NCBI RefSeq assembly: GCF_016745505.1
Contig: NZ_JAERUC010000172.1
Coordinates: forward strand, 26,653-90,652
Length of the DNA stretch: 64,000 nucleotides
Source of the DNA: Streptomyces silvae
GTDB taxonomy: Bacteria > Actinomycetota > Actinomycetes > Streptomycetales > Streptomycetaceae
Direction of reading: 5' to 3'
In this document: positions 1-9,210 of the stretch, in pieces
Layout: every line of letters begins with the position of its first letter
How positions within the stretch are numbered: position 1 is the stretch's first letter
The notes under the pieces: model-generated
The model's database searches: none
Told to the model about the DNA's origin: nothing
Seen by the model: the letters and a program-made list of their open reading frames with translations, nothing else
Program-made: the position numbers and the translations under genes

Positions 1-2618
1 TCCGCGAGCTGCCGAGCCGCATGCTCAACGCTCGTCGGCTCGTCGTGCCGTTCGTGGGGCGGGAAGGCGATCTGATCCGCCTCGGCGAATGGCGTGATAC
101 GGGCCCGCGCCTCGCCGTGCGCTGGCTCCACGGGCCGGGCGGCCAGGGCAAGACCCGCCTGGCGACCGAGTTCGCCGCACGGTCCGCTGCGGCGGGCTGG
201 AAGGTCGTGGCCGCCTTCCACGGGCCCGATGCGGACTGGATCAGGGAGAGTACCCAGGACCTGAGCCTGACGGGGCACACGGGGCTGCTGGTCGTCGTCG
301 ACTACGCGGACCGGTGGCAGCTGGCAGCCCTGACCTGGTTGCTGAAGAACAACTTGCTGCACAGGACCGGGGTGACCACCCGGGTCCTCATGGTGGCGCG
401 CACGGCCAACGCCTGGCCCGCGATCCGCGGCATCCTGGATACGTACCAGGCCGGGACCTCAGGGCACGTCCTCGCACCGCTCGACGGCGAAGCCGGGGAC
501 GCCAGGCCCGCGACCCCGGACGAGCGAACCGAAATGTTCGAGGCCGCCCGGGACAGTTTCGCGCGGATCTACGGACGTCCCTCGGCTCGCCTAGTCCCTC
601 CGCCCGACAGCCTCTCCGGTGCGGACTTCGGGCTGACCCTGGCCGTACACATGGCCGCGCTCGTCGCCGTCGACTGTCATGGCCGGGGCGGGCGACCGCC
701 CGACGACATGGGCCGCCTGACGGCGTACCTCCTCAACCGTGAACAGCTCCACTGGGCACGTCTGTACGGCGACGGGGCTCCGGACTCCCCCGCCCTTCGC
801 CCCTTCCGAACCCCACCCGATGCGATGAACCGCCTCGTCTTCATCGCCGGGCTGACCGGGGCCCTCCCGCGCGCGGGGGGCCTGGCGGTCCTGGGGCGCC
901 TGGAGACGCCCGCAGCCGCGCAGGCCATGGAGGACCACGCGTTCTGCTATCCGCCGTCGGACGCGGCCCTGGCGTTGGAGCCGCTTTACCCGGACCGGCT
1001 CACGGAGGACTTCCTCGCCCTGACCCTGCCCGGCCACCAGGCGGACCACCCGCACCAGGCGTGGGCTCCCGGAACGGTGTCGACGCTGATGGCCCGTACC
1101 GGCGAGGGCGCCGAGCCACCGGCCTGGACACCCCGCGGTCTCACGTTCCTCGCTGACGCGGCGGCCCGCTGGCCCCATCTCGCGGCGTATCTGAACGAGA
1201 TCCTGCTCAGGGACCCTGCGCTCGCGACAGCGGGGGGCAACGCGGCGCTGACCTCTCTCGCGAGCGTTCCCGGTATCGACGTCTCGCTGTTCATGGCCAT
1301 GCACCCGTTCTTCCCTTACCCGGCCCCCGATCTCGCGCCGGGGATCGCTGATGTCATGCGGCGGCTCGGCGACCACGTGCTCGCCCACACGGAAGAGGAT
1401 GCGACGCGGGCCGACTTCCATGAAGAGTTGTGCGTCCGGCTGAGCGCCGCCGGCAGGCATGAGGAAGCGCTGGAATCAGCACAGGCATCCGTGGCCCTCC
1501 GCCGGCCACTCGCCGACCGTGACCGTCGCCGGTACGCCCATGCGCTCCACGCCCTCGGCACCGCACTCTGGGCGCTGGGCCGGTACCCGGAGGCCCTGGA
1601 GCAGGCCGACGAGGCCGTCAGGTTACGTCGGCAGCTGGCGGACGACGGCAGCCCACGCTCGGCGCACGACCTCGCCCACGCACTCGACAACCAGGGCACT
1701 CTGCTGAGCCAGGTCGCAAGCCATACGGAAGCACTGAAGGTGAGGATCAAGGCGCGAGACGTCTGGCGCCGCCAGGTCCGGAAGCACTCCCGTGCCGGCG
1801 AGACCGAACACCTGGAGGCCATGCAGGCCGGTCTCGCGCAGAGCCTTGCACATCTCAGCGGCACACAGCTCCATCTCGGCCGCCACGAACCAGCCCTGGC
1901 CACGGCCGAAGAAGGGGTGACACTCTTCGAGCAGCTCTTACCCGATCCTCTGCCGGAAGACGGCACCGTCCCCTACCTCCTGCCGCCGTACCAGCAAGCG
2001 GTCTCCGCACTCGGCACCGCCCTTCTGGCGTCCGGCCGAACTCAGCAGGCGCGTGCGGCATTCCGTCAGGCCGTGGCCATGGCCGAACGTCTCGTCGAGG
2101 TCAATCCCCAGGCCTACGAGCCGCGTCTGCTGGACGACCTGTCGAGCCTGGGCGTCGTGTGCTCCATGACGGGCCGTCACGAAGAGGCCCTGGAAACCCT
2201 GGAACTGGCCCTCACCCGCTTCGTGCGCCTGGCGCGAACCAACCCGGTGCTCCACGAGGCCGACCTCGCACGCGTGCTGGTCCACCTCACGGAGACCTAC
2301 GCGCGCGAGAAGGGCCCACAGGCCGCTCTGGCGGCGGCGGAACAGACGGTGGACATCTACCGGCGGCTCACCGCCGGGCACCCCCGGGTGTACGAGCCGG
2401 CCTTCGCCCAGGCCTTGTATCTCCGCGGAGTGAACTTGGCGCGCCTCAGCCGGCACATGGACGCGGTCGACTCCCTCAGCGATGCCGTCGCCGTGCAACG
2501 CCGGCTCGCGGACACCACGCCACAGGCCCACGAGGCGAGACTGGCGGAGTTTCTGGCTGCGCTCACGGAGGTGCGCGGAGCTGCCGACTCCCCGGCTCAC
2601 GAAGTGGTACGGGACTGA
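1..2618 (+). CDS. STAND-like P-loop NTPase with TPR repeats (5' end outside window)
   Basis: The reading frame is open from the first bases of the window. Codons 3-20 read RELPSR, which matches the same segment before the NTPase domain of the paralogue at 4009-6936, so the gene starts upstream. Numbering from the ATG at 21, Walker A is GPGGQGKT near residue 37, Walker B is LLVVVDYAD near 88, and a sensor-like VLMVART follows near 122. The C-terminal half is a tetratricopeptide array with units ending in EALE..EAV.LRRQLA. Proteins with this order act as nucleotide-driven switches, often in conflict or signalling, but substrate and partner are unknown. Two in-frame TTA codons (1623-1625 and 1938-1940) imply dependence on the bldA leucine tRNA if this is Streptomyces. 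Family assignment is firm; role is inference. Confidence 0.85.
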   Translation, partial: RELPSRMLNARRLVVPFVGREGDLIRLGEWRDTGPRLAVRWLHGPGGQGKTRLATEFAARSAAAGWKVVAAFHGPDADWIRESTQDLSLTGHTGLLVVVDYADRWQLAALTWLLKNNLLHRTGVTTRVLMVARTANAWPAIRGILDTYQAGTSGHVLAPLDGEAGDARPATPDERTEMFEAARDSFARIYGRPSARLVPPPDSLSGADFGLTLAVHMAALVAVDCHGRGGRPPDDMGRLTAYLLNREQLHWARLYGDGAPDSPALRPFRTPPDAMNRLVFIAGLTGALPRAGGLAVLGRLETPAAAQAMEDHAFCYPPSDAALALEPLYPDRLTEDFLALTLPGHQADHPHQAWAPGTVSTLMARTGEGAEPPAWTPRGLTFLADAAARWPHLAAYLNEILLRDPALATAGGNAALTSLASVPGIDVSLFMAMHPFFPYPAPDLAPGIADVMRRLGDHVLAHTEEDATRADFHEELCVRLSAAGRHEEALESAQASVALRRPLADRDRRRYAHALHALGTALWALGRYPEALEQADEAVRLRRQLADDGSPRSAHDLAHALDNQGTLLSQVASHTEALKVRIKARDVWRRQVRKHSRAGETEHLEAMQAGLAQSLAHLSGTQLHLGRHEPALATAEEGVTLFEQLLPDPLPEDGTVPYLLPPYQQAVSALGTALLASGRTQQARAAFRQAVAMAERLVEVNPQAYEPRLLDDLSSLGVVCSMTGRHEEALETLELALTRFVRLARTNPVLHEADLARVLVHLTETYAREKGPQAALAAAEQTVDIYRRLTAGHPRVYEPAFAQALYLRGVNLARLSRHMDAVDSLSDAVAVQRRLADTTPQAHEARLAEFLAALTEVRGAADSPAHEVVRD

Positions 2619-2737
2619 GTCCGCGCCGCGCCGCGCCCCGGTTCCGCGGATTCGTCGGGACGGCCGGGGAGGGCGCCCGAGTCCGCGAGGCCGTCGACAT
2701 GCCTCTGCTGACCCCACGCCCGCGCGTATCGAGTCGT

Positions 2738-2753
2738 TATTCTCAGCGCCATG
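2738..2753 (+). promoter_or_regulatory. Candidate leaderless promoter (-10 box) of the VOC gene
   Basis: TATTCT lies at 2738-2743, exactly seven bases before the ATG at 2751, and no Shine-Dalgarno sequence precedes that ATG. This spacing would put the transcription start at or next to the start codon. No convincing -35 box is seen. Confidence 0.4.
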
Positions 2754-3191
2754 ACTCTTCAGCGGATGGACAACGTCGCCATCGTCGTCGACGACCTGGA
2801 CGCGGCCGTCGCCTTCTTCACCGAGCTGGGCATGGAGCTGGAAGGCAGGGCACAGATCGAAGGCCTCTACGCGGACCGCACCGTCGGACTCGACGGTGTC
2901 CGGAGCAGCATCGCGATGATGCGGACCCCGGACGGTCACAGCAAGCTGGAGCTGACCAAGTTCCACGCCCCCGCGCCTTCCGAAGCCGAGCCGCGGAACC
3001 CTCCGCCCAACACGCTTGGCCTGCATCGCGTCATGTTCGCCGTCGACGACATCGACGACACCATCGCCCGTCTGCGCGCCCACGGTGCCGAACTCCTGGG
3101 CGAGGTAGCGCAGTACGAGAACGTCTTCCGGCTCTGCAACCTCCGCGGCCCAGCGGGCATCATCGTCGCCTTGGCCGAACAGATCGGCTGA
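2751..3191 (+). CDS. VOC-superfamily (glyoxalase/bleomycin-resistance fold) protein
   Basis: This 146-residue protein has the paired beta-alpha-beta-beta-beta modules of the vicinal oxygen chelate superfamily. The first module starts at MDNVAIVVDDLDAAVAFF and the second around residue 88 at LGLHRVMFAVDDIDDTI. It is the right length for a single-domain member. Likely metal ligands are the His in LGLHRVMF and acidic residues near the C-terminus, but the reaction (lyase, dioxygenase or antibiotic binding) cannot be assigned. It sits between two NTPase/TPR paralogues, 132 bases after the first. The start has a -10-like box and no ribosome site, so translation may be leaderless. Confidence 0.85.
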   Translation: MTLQRMDNVAIVVDDLDAAVAFFTELGMELEGRAQIEGLYADRTVGLDGVRSSIAMMRTPDGHSKLELTKFHAPAPSEAEPRNPPPNTLGLHRVMFAVDDIDDTIARLRAHGAELLGEVAQYENVFRLCNLRGPAGIIVALAEQIG

Positions 3192-3257
3192 CACGGGCCT
3201 GCCGCGCGTCCGGAAAGGCATGGCAAGGCCCGGCGGGGAGCCCGTCCGGCCGAGCCT

Positions 3258-3890
3258 TCATCGCCCGCTGTCGTCATCGCGCCGGGGAAGAGCTTGAGCC
3301 GAGTGCGCCGCTCGACGGCCGGCGAGGGACGCGCGTATCGCGGGCCAGGCATCGAGACGGGACGACAGGAGCAGCATCCTCACCGGGGCGTCCGCACGCT
3401 CCAGCAGAGCGTTACTGAAGAGCCACGTCACATGGCTGTGGGGCCATCGGTCGATGTGGTCCACGATCAGCAGAACCCCCACGGGCCCGCCAGCGCGTAT
3501 CTCAGGGGCCACCGCTGCTACGGGGGAAGGACCGGAGCCGAGTGACGCGGTGAGCACCTCCCATCCGGCCCCCGCCGACTCCGCTGCGAACCGGGCGGCA
3601 AGCTCGCCCCTGCGGCCGTCATCAGGTCCGTGCAGCCAGCGCCCGGAGAGGGCCGGCCCGCTGTCGCGCCACTCGCGCAGGCGCTCCAGTGCCGCAGCGG
3701 GGACGTCGGTACGAGGAAGGGGCGCCCGACCGGACGGCCAGGTGTCCAGCCGGTACGCCGGAGCACCGTCGCCGAACACGTGAATGTCCGCGTGCATCGC
3801 GCCGTAGGCGAATCCGTCCGCCGCGACGATGCGCTGTTCGCCGGCGGGGCACGGTCCGCCGCCCGGATCCGGGCCTGAAGTGATCGGCAT
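3258..3890 (-). pseudogene. Truncated, inverted paralogue of the NTPase/TPR proteins
   Basis: About 210 residues on the minus strand align with the N-terminus and NTPase core of the protein encoded at 4009-6936. Shared signatures are ADGFAYGAMHADIHVFGDG (paralogue AESGFAYGVIGADLHILG), WLHG before the P-loop, a Walker B-like VGVLLIVDHIDRWP, and WLFSNALLERADAPVRMLLL. The P-loop is destroyed: GPDDGRRGE replaces GVGGQGKT, so the invariant Gly-Lys-Thr is missing. The protein ends just after the sensor region, with no TPR domain. The ATG at 3890 has no good ribosome site. I read it as a decaying duplicate; a short regulator that cannot bind ATP is possible but less likely. Confidence 0.65.
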
Positions 3891-4008
3891 CAAGTCCGAT
3901 TATGTGCGGTCATGCCCGCCCGTACCTGACTTTGCGCATTCCTGCGTGGCCGCGGTGGCCGGGCTGTACGTTCGTCCGACCGTCCGTCGACCCCCAGGAG
4001 CGCCGTCG

Positions 4009-6936
4009 ATGTCAGCCGCACCGGACAGCACGGTTCCACCGACCCACCAGAGTGTCCGCGCGGAGAGCGGTTTCGCGTACGGAGTGATCGGCGCGGATCT
4101 GCACATTCTCGGCAACGGTATGCCGCTCTACCTCCTCGGGAACTGGAGCCCTGCCGCACCTGCGCCGACGCCGTGGCTGCGGGAGCTGCCCAGCCGCATG
4201 CTCAACGCACGGAACGCCGTGGTCGGGTTCCACGGGCGGCATGACGAGCGTCGGTCGTTGCACGCGTGGCTGGCCGAGGACGCGCGGCTGTCGATGAGGT
4301 GGCTGCACGGTGTCGGGGGACAGGGCAAGACCCGGCTGGCGGATCAGCTGGCCCTGGAAGCCGGTGCGAGGGGATGGAAGACCGTCGTGGCGACGCATGG
4401 CCCGGGGGCGGTGGTGCGTTCAGCCTCGCACGACCTGCGCTCGGACAACCACGCCGGTCTGCTGATCATCGTCGACTACGCGGATCGCTGGCCGCTGTCC
4501 CACCTGAACTGGCTGTTCAGCAACTCGCTCCTGCGGCAACCGGGCCTGCCCATCCGCGTGCTGCTGCTCGCCCGCACCGATGACGCCTGGCTCCCGGTCT
4601 CCGAGGCGGCGGCGGAGCAGGGAGCCGCGACCTCTCAGCAGCGCCTCGACGCGCTGCCGGCCACGGTAACGGCCCGGACGGAGATGTTCAGCGCGGCGCG
4701 GGACGGATTCGCTCAGCACTACGGATTTGCCGAATCACCCACCGTCGTGCCGGCCGTGCCGCTGGAATCCGCCGGGATGGGACTCACCCTGGCGCTGCAT
4801 GTCACGGCGCTGGTCGCCGTGGACGCCCACGTCTCGGGCCGGCGGGCGCCCGCCGACATGGCCGGGCTGACGGTGTACCTGCTCGACCGTGAGCATGCGC
4901 ACTGGTCACGGATGGCCGACGACGGAACGCACCACGTCGGCGCCACTCGCGGAGCTCTCCGTACGACGCCGGAGGTGATGAACCACACCGTCTTCGTCGC
5001 CTCACTCACCGGGCCGCAGACGCACGACCGGGGGCGGACCGCACTGCGGGATGCCGGCATCCACGGCGCCTCGCACCGCCCGGACCAGATCCTTGCCGAC
5101 CACGCGCTCTGCTATCCCGCCGCACAGCCCGGTGACCGCACCGTCCTGGAACCGCTGTATCCCGACCGACTGGCCGAGGACTTCCTCGCCCTCACCCTGC
5201 CCGGCCACTCCGTCACGGACTATCCCGCCCAGGCCTGGGCGGGGCCCACCAGCCGACTGCTGACCGTACGCGATGAGGAGGGCTCGGCACCGGCACATCT
5301 CGCCCGTGCGCTCACGTTCCTGGCTTCCGCCGCCATGCCCGACCGCTGGCCCCATCTCACAGGGTACGTCGAGGAGATCCTGCGCACAGATCCCCTGCTG
5401 GCGCTCGACGCGGGCGGCGCCGCCCTGACGGCTCTCGCCGCAGCCGAACTCGACACCGAAGTCCTGGAGGCCATCGAAGAGCGGCTCCCGCCGGGCAGCC
5501 ACACGGACCTGGACACCGGGATCGCCGCGCTCGTCCACGGGCTGGCCGTCCGCCGGCTGCCCCGGACCCGGGACCCACTGACCCGTGCCCGGGAACTCGA
5601 CCGGCTCGGGGGACGTCTGGGGTTCGCAGGCCGGCACGCGGAGGGCCTCGAACGTACCCAGGAAGCGCTGGAGACATGGCGGTCACTCGTCGCAGCAGAC
5701 CCGCAAACCCATGAGACCGGGCTGGCCGGGGCGCTGACCGATCTGGGGATCCGCCTGGCACGGGTGGGCAGGCGCGAAGAGGCAGTGGCCCCGGCCCAGG
5801 AAGCGGTGGGCATCTGCCGCGGCGCCGCGGAAGCGGCCACCCCCGGCGCGCGCACCGACGCCGATGACGGCCTCGCCACGGCCCTCAACGAACTCGGGAT
5901 CCGGCTGTCCGAAGTCGGCCGGCGCGAGGAGGCGGTCACCGCGGCGGCGGAGGCCGTGGCCCTCCGCCGGCGGCTGGCCTCGACGAACCCTGCGGTGTAC
6001 GAGGAGGGTCTGGCCGCCGCCCTGAACAACCTCGGCAGCTTCCTTTCACGGGCCGGGCACAGGAGCGAGACGCTGGAGATCGGGCAGGAAGTCCTTGCCA
6101 TCCAGCGGCGGTTGACCGCCGAGGACCGTGCGGCGCACGAACCTCAGCTCGCCACGGCCCTGAGCAACCTGGGGATTCACCTGTGGGAGGCCCACCGGAT
6201 GGACGAAGCACACGTCCCGACCCGGGAAGCCGTGGCCATCCGGCGCCGGCTGGCCGCCGTCAACCCGGCGGCGTACGAATCCCATCTGGCGGACGCCCTG
6301 GCCAATCTGGGCGCCCATCTGGCGGGAGCCGGGTTCCTGGAGGATGCCGTGCCGCCGACTGCGGAAGCGGTGGCGATCCAGCGCCGGCTCGCGCGGGCCA
6401 ACCCGGCTGCGTACGAACCGGATCTCGCCTGGACACTCAGCAATCTGGGCGCGCATCTGTACGAGGTCCAGCGGCTGCCGGACGCGCTGACAGCGGGCCG
6501 GGAGGCAGTGGAGGTCCTGCGGCGCCTGGTCGGGGTCAACCCGGCGGCTCACGAACAGGACTTGGCGAGCGGGCTCGGCAATCTCGGTGTGTACCTGATA
6601 CGCGCCGGTCGTCCCGAGGAAGCAGCCGAGGCATCCGGGGAGTCGGTGGCGATCCTGCGCCGGCTCGCGGCCGGGAACCCCGCCCTCCACGAACCCGAAC
6701 TGCTGCGCACCTGGTGGACCATCGCGGATGAACACAAGAACCAGCGTCCGCACGCCGCACTGGAGGCCGCGGAGCAGGCGGTACGACTCTGCCGCCGCCT
6801 GGTCGCGGCGGAGCCGGACACCTACGCGACGGACCTGCGCATCGTGCTCACCGCTCAGGCCGACGTGCTGCGAATCCTCGGCCGCGCGGAGGAAGCCGAT
6901 GCGATCGTAAGAGAGTTGGACGACGAGCACCTGTAG
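4009..6936 (+). CDS. STAND-like P-loop NTPase with TPR repeats, full length
   Basis: I chose the ATG at 4009, preceded by CAGGAG eight bases upstream, over an upstream in-frame ATG; this gives 975 residues. Residues 20-45 carry a motif (GFAYGVIGADLHILGNG) shared with the minus-strand paralogue. Walker A is GVGGQGKT at 101-108, Walker B LLIIVDYAD at 151-159, and VLLLARTDDAW follows as sensor. From about residue 540 to the end there are long TPR units repeating EAV.IRRRLA..NPAAYE..LA.AL.NLG. The architecture is that of STAND-type signal-transducing NTPases: a sensor of repeats, an oligomerising NTPase and a short N-terminal element. No catalytic effector domain is recognisable, so the output is unknown. 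It is tandem with its paralogue at 1-2618. Confidence 0.88.
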   Translation: MSAAPDSTVPPTHQSVRAESGFAYGVIGADLHILGNGMPLYLLGNWSPAAPAPTPWLRELPSRMLNARNAVVGFHGRHDERRSLHAWLAEDARLSMRWLHGVGGQGKTRLADQLALEAGARGWKTVVATHGPGAVVRSASHDLRSDNHAGLLIIVDYADRWPLSHLNWLFSNSLLRQPGLPIRVLLLARTDDAWLPVSEAAAEQGAATSQQRLDALPATVTARTEMFSAARDGFAQHYGFAESPTVVPAVPLESAGMGLTLALHVTALVAVDAHVSGRRAPADMAGLTVYLLDREHAHWSRMADDGTHHVGATRGALRTTPEVMNHTVFVASLTGPQTHDRGRTALRDAGIHGASHRPDQILADHALCYPAAQPGDRTVLEPLYPDRLAEDFLALTLPGHSVTDYPAQAWAGPTSRLLTVRDEEGSAPAHLARALTFLASAAMPDRWPHLTGYVEEILRTDPLLALDAGGAALTALAAAELDTEVLEAIEERLPPGSHTDLDTGIAALVHGLAVRRLPRTRDPLTRARELDRLGGRLGFAGRHAEGLERTQEALETWRSLVAADPQTHETGLAGALTDLGIRLARVGRREEAVAPAQEAVGICRGAAEAATPGARTDADDGLATALNELGIRLSEVGRREEAVTAAAEAVALRRRLASTNPAVYEEGLAAALNNLGSFLSRAGHRSETLEIGQEVLAIQRRLTAEDRAAHEPQLATALSNLGIHLWEAHRMDEAHVPTREAVAIRRRLAAVNPAAYESHLADALANLGAHLAGAGFLEDAVPPTAEAVAIQRRLARANPAAYEPDLAWTLSNLGAHLYEVQRLPDALTAGREAVEVLRRLVGVNPAAHEQDLASGLGNLGVYLIRAGRPEEAAEASGESVAILRRLAAGNPALHEPELLRTWWTIADEHKNQRPHAALEAAEQAVRLCRRLVAAEPDTYATDLRIVLTAQADVLRILGRAEEADAIVRELDDEHL

Positions 6937-7346
6937 CCCCCGAGGCTCTCAAGGAGTCAGCACCGCCCTGCCCTCAGAAGCCTTCGGCGGACGACCTGCA
7001 CACCTTCCCCTTCACTGCTTGAGCCGTCTCTTTCATGTCCTCCCGAGGAGTCCCCCTCAGCCTGCGCTGGGTATACGTGGTGATGATCCAGGAGTACGCC
7101 CGCCACATGGCCACGCCGACTTCCTGCGGGAACGGACCGACGGGACAACCAGTGGCTGAGCGACGAACGCCGTCGTGGACGAACAGCTACGGAAAGCTAC
7201 GATCTACCGCTCCTCTGCCGCCAGTTAACTCCACTACCGTGAAGGAGAGTTGAAGGCTCAGGGGTGTTGACGTGAACTCACTACCGGTGCTCTGATGATC
7301 TTGATAATGGCCTACGGCTCTCGCGGTCGTTCCTGAAGGAGTATTC
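6937..7346. other. Intergenic region upstream of the SapA-like gene
   Basis: No gene is supported in these 410 bases. Near its end are TTGACG (7266-7271), TGATAAT around 7303 (too far away to pair with it) and AAGGAG before the ATG at 7347. Short open frames here lack family features. Confidence 0.5.
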
Positions 7347-7772
7347 ATGCGTCCCTCCCTGCAGCGTACGGTCACCGGTGGCGCTCTCTCGATGACGTTC
7401 CTGGGAGCCGGGCTCGTCGCCGCGCCCTCGGCCTCCGCGGCCGCGGCGTACAACGGCGCCTGCGGGGCCGGATACTCCGTCGTCAATTCGGGTGCGGTCG
7501 GCACCCGGGGAATGACGTATCTGACGTACAGCGCGGCCACGGGGAAGAACTGCATCGTCACCATTCGCAACACGCCGGGTACGGGCGTCTACATCTACGC
7601 CGGATTCCAGCTCGCCAACCAGGGAAACACCGCCGTGGACGACCACGGGACGTACACCAGCTACGCGGGCCCCGTGTACATCAGCGGCAAGGGGTCCTGC
7701 ATCGACTGGTCCGGGGCGATCGGCCCCGCGCCCGAGCAGTACGTGATCCGGTACGCGACGAACTGCGGCTGA
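7347..7772 (+). CDS. sapA: SapA-like spore-associated secreted protein
   Basis: This 141-residue protein has a classic signal peptide: basic N-terminus (MRPSLQR), hydrophobic stretch, and a likely cleavage after APSASA near residue 32. The mature part is small, Gly/Tyr-rich and has four cysteines in the pattern GACGAGY, GKNCIVTI, GSCIDW and ATNCG, which fits two disulfides. Motifs CGAGYSVVNS, TGKNC and YAGPVY match the Streptomyces spore-associated protein A family, first found on spore surfaces; its molecular role is not known. The ATG follows AAGGAG by seven bases. It appears monocistronic and convergent with the methyltransferase that follows. Family identification rests on recalled motifs. 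Confidence 0.8.
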   Translation: MRPSLQRTVTGGALSMTFLGAGLVAAPSASAAAAYNGACGAGYSVVNSGAVGTRGMTYLTYSAATGKNCIVTIRNTPGTGVYIYAGFQLANQGNTAVDDHGTYTSYAGPVYISGKGSCIDWSGAIGPAPEQYVIRYATNCG

Positions 7773-7874
7773 TCCATCGGGCGGCAGCCCGGGTTCCCCT
7801 GCATCGTGGCGGCGCACCGGTCCCTACGGGATGCCGCCACGGCTGCGGGAACGCGCCTGCCGGAGGGGGCGGGC

Positions 7875-8666
7875 TCAGTCCGCCGCCCCGGCGGCCGGAG
7901 CGCGATCCTCACCGCGCGGGAGTCGGTAGACCGAGACATGGGACCCCGAGTCGGCGGTGAACCGGCCGCCCTGCCAGTCCGCGTGCCTGGATTCGAGTGC
8001 GAACCCGGCGAGCTGAGCCATGAGGTCGAGCTCCGAGGGCCAGATGTAGCGGTGCGGGCTCTGGAACAGACCCGCCGTCCGTTGGCCCTCCAAGAAGTCG
8101 AAATGGTGCGAGACGACATGCTGGTTGAGCACGTCGTAGGTGTCCAGGCTGATGCGGCCGGGCTCGGACCGGCAGACCACGGCCTTCTTGTCCGGCGGCA
8201 GCTTGTGTACCTCGGGCACCCATAGTTCGATCACGAACCGGCCGCCGGGTGCGAGATGGCGGGCCGCGTTGCGAAAGCACTCGACCTGCTCGGACTGGGT
8301 CTGCAGCAGCGAGATCGCGTTGAAGACCAGGTAGACGAGCCGGAAGCGGCCCGCGCCGGGAGCCGTCGCGGTGGCCATGTCGCCCAGGACGACGGGGACC
8401 GCCTCCTCGTCGGCCTTGGTGCGCAACCGGTCGACCATGGGCCGGCTCAGCTCGATGCCGGTGACCGCGACGCCCTTCTCCGCGAGCGGGACGGCCACCC
8501 GGCCCGTGCCGATGGCGAACTCCAACGCTCCTCCGCCGTCGGCGAGTTCAGCGAGAGTGTCCACGGTCGGCCCGAGGACATCACGAGCGAACATGCCGGT
8601 GCCGGGTGTGTCGTAGCCGCCGGCAACACCTGCGTCCCAGATCTCTTCCTGTCTCATGCGGCACAT
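7875..8666 (-). CDS. Class I SAM-dependent methyltransferase
   Basis: A 263-residue Rossmann-type methyltransferase. Motif I is LEFAIGTGRVAVPLAEKG near residue 50, binding S-adenosylmethionine. Motif II acidic residue lies in VTGIELSRPM, and the GDMAT and YLVFNAISLL segments match motifs III-IV. Motif V/VI is the HLAPGGRFVIELWVP segment. The N-terminal YDTPGTGMF motif is typical of small actinobacterial methyltransferases of unknown substrate. The chosen start (8666) has no clear ribosome site; a methionine three codons later is an alternative. It stands alone and faces the SapA-like gene, with no biosynthetic neighbour to suggest a substrate. Confidence 0.85.
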   Translation of the reverse strand: MCRMRQEEIWDAGVAGGYDTPGTGMFARDVLGPTVDTLAELADGGGALEFAIGTGRVAVPLAEKGVAVTGIELSRPMVDRLRTKADEEAVPVVLGDMATATAPGAGRFRLVYLVFNAISLLQTQSEQVECFRNAARHLAPGGRFVIELWVPEVHKLPPDKKAVVCRSEPGRISLDTYDVLNQHVVSHHFDFLEGQRTAGLFQSPHRYIWPSELDLMAQLAGFALESRHADWQGGRFTADSGSHVSVYRLPRGEDRAPAAGAAD

Positions 8667-8784
8667 GGTCCGGGAGGAGCGGGGCGGGCGTCGACAGGAT
8701 TTCCGCGCGGGGGCGCGGTGAGGTTGCGTACTCCTTGTGCAGGTCCTTACGGGGGCCGGGGGCCGGCCCCCGCGAGGTGGTGGA

Positions 8785-9210
8785 TCACCCCCGGGACTGG
8801 CCCCGCTCGAAGTACGCGACCAGTTCCGGGGCGAGGACGGGTACGCGCTCCGGGGTGCCCCCTGTGCGCAGGGAGGACGTGGCCCGTATCCCCGCCGTGT
8901 AGTTGCGCCAGTAGTCGGGGGTGAAGTGGCATTGCTGGTACGAGGCGAGGACGCCGTTGTCGAGGCGCATGTTGAGCAGCGAGACGTCCTCGACGTCGAT
9001 GACGGGGTTCAGCGCGCGCGGGGTGTGCGGAGGCCAGTGGCCGTCCTTGGTGTACCAGTCGTCGGCCTTGGGCACCCCCGGCGCGCGCCGGTGCGGGTTG
9101 TCCCCGTAGACCATCAGGTCGCCCAGCGCCCGGACGTCGCGCGCGTAGCCTCCCGCCAGCCGGTGCAGTACGTCGATGTCGTGTGCGGCCTTCTGGAGCA
9201 TCAGGCCCGT
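8785..9210 (-). pseudogene. Remnant of a Gfo/Idh/MocA-family oxidoreductase
   Basis: The frame preserves a well-conserved internal part of a Gfo/Idh/MocA oxidoreductase: GLMLQKAAHDIDVLHRLAG, the sugar-binding DNPHRR and DGHWPPHT segments, NPVIDVEDVSLLNMRLDNG and QQCHFTPDYWRNYT. The NAD-binding N-terminal half is absent; homology stops near 9210, where a plus-strand remnant begins. After YWRNYT (about 8897) the sequence jumps to a plausible protein tail (TPERVPVLAPELVAYFERG), so roughly 100 residues of the C-terminal domain appear deleted in frame. No start codon or ribosome site is in place. It cannot encode a working enzyme. Confidence 0.75.

Noticed and set aside
6957..7036. A 20-residue minus-strand frame with GGAGG in front
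   Set aside because: There is no terminator, promoter or recognisable peptide; unlike the 38501 gene the signals are incomplete.
7035..7253. A 72-codon plus-strand frame before the SapA-like gene
   Set aside because: No ribosome site, no conserved motif and ordinary intergenic composition.
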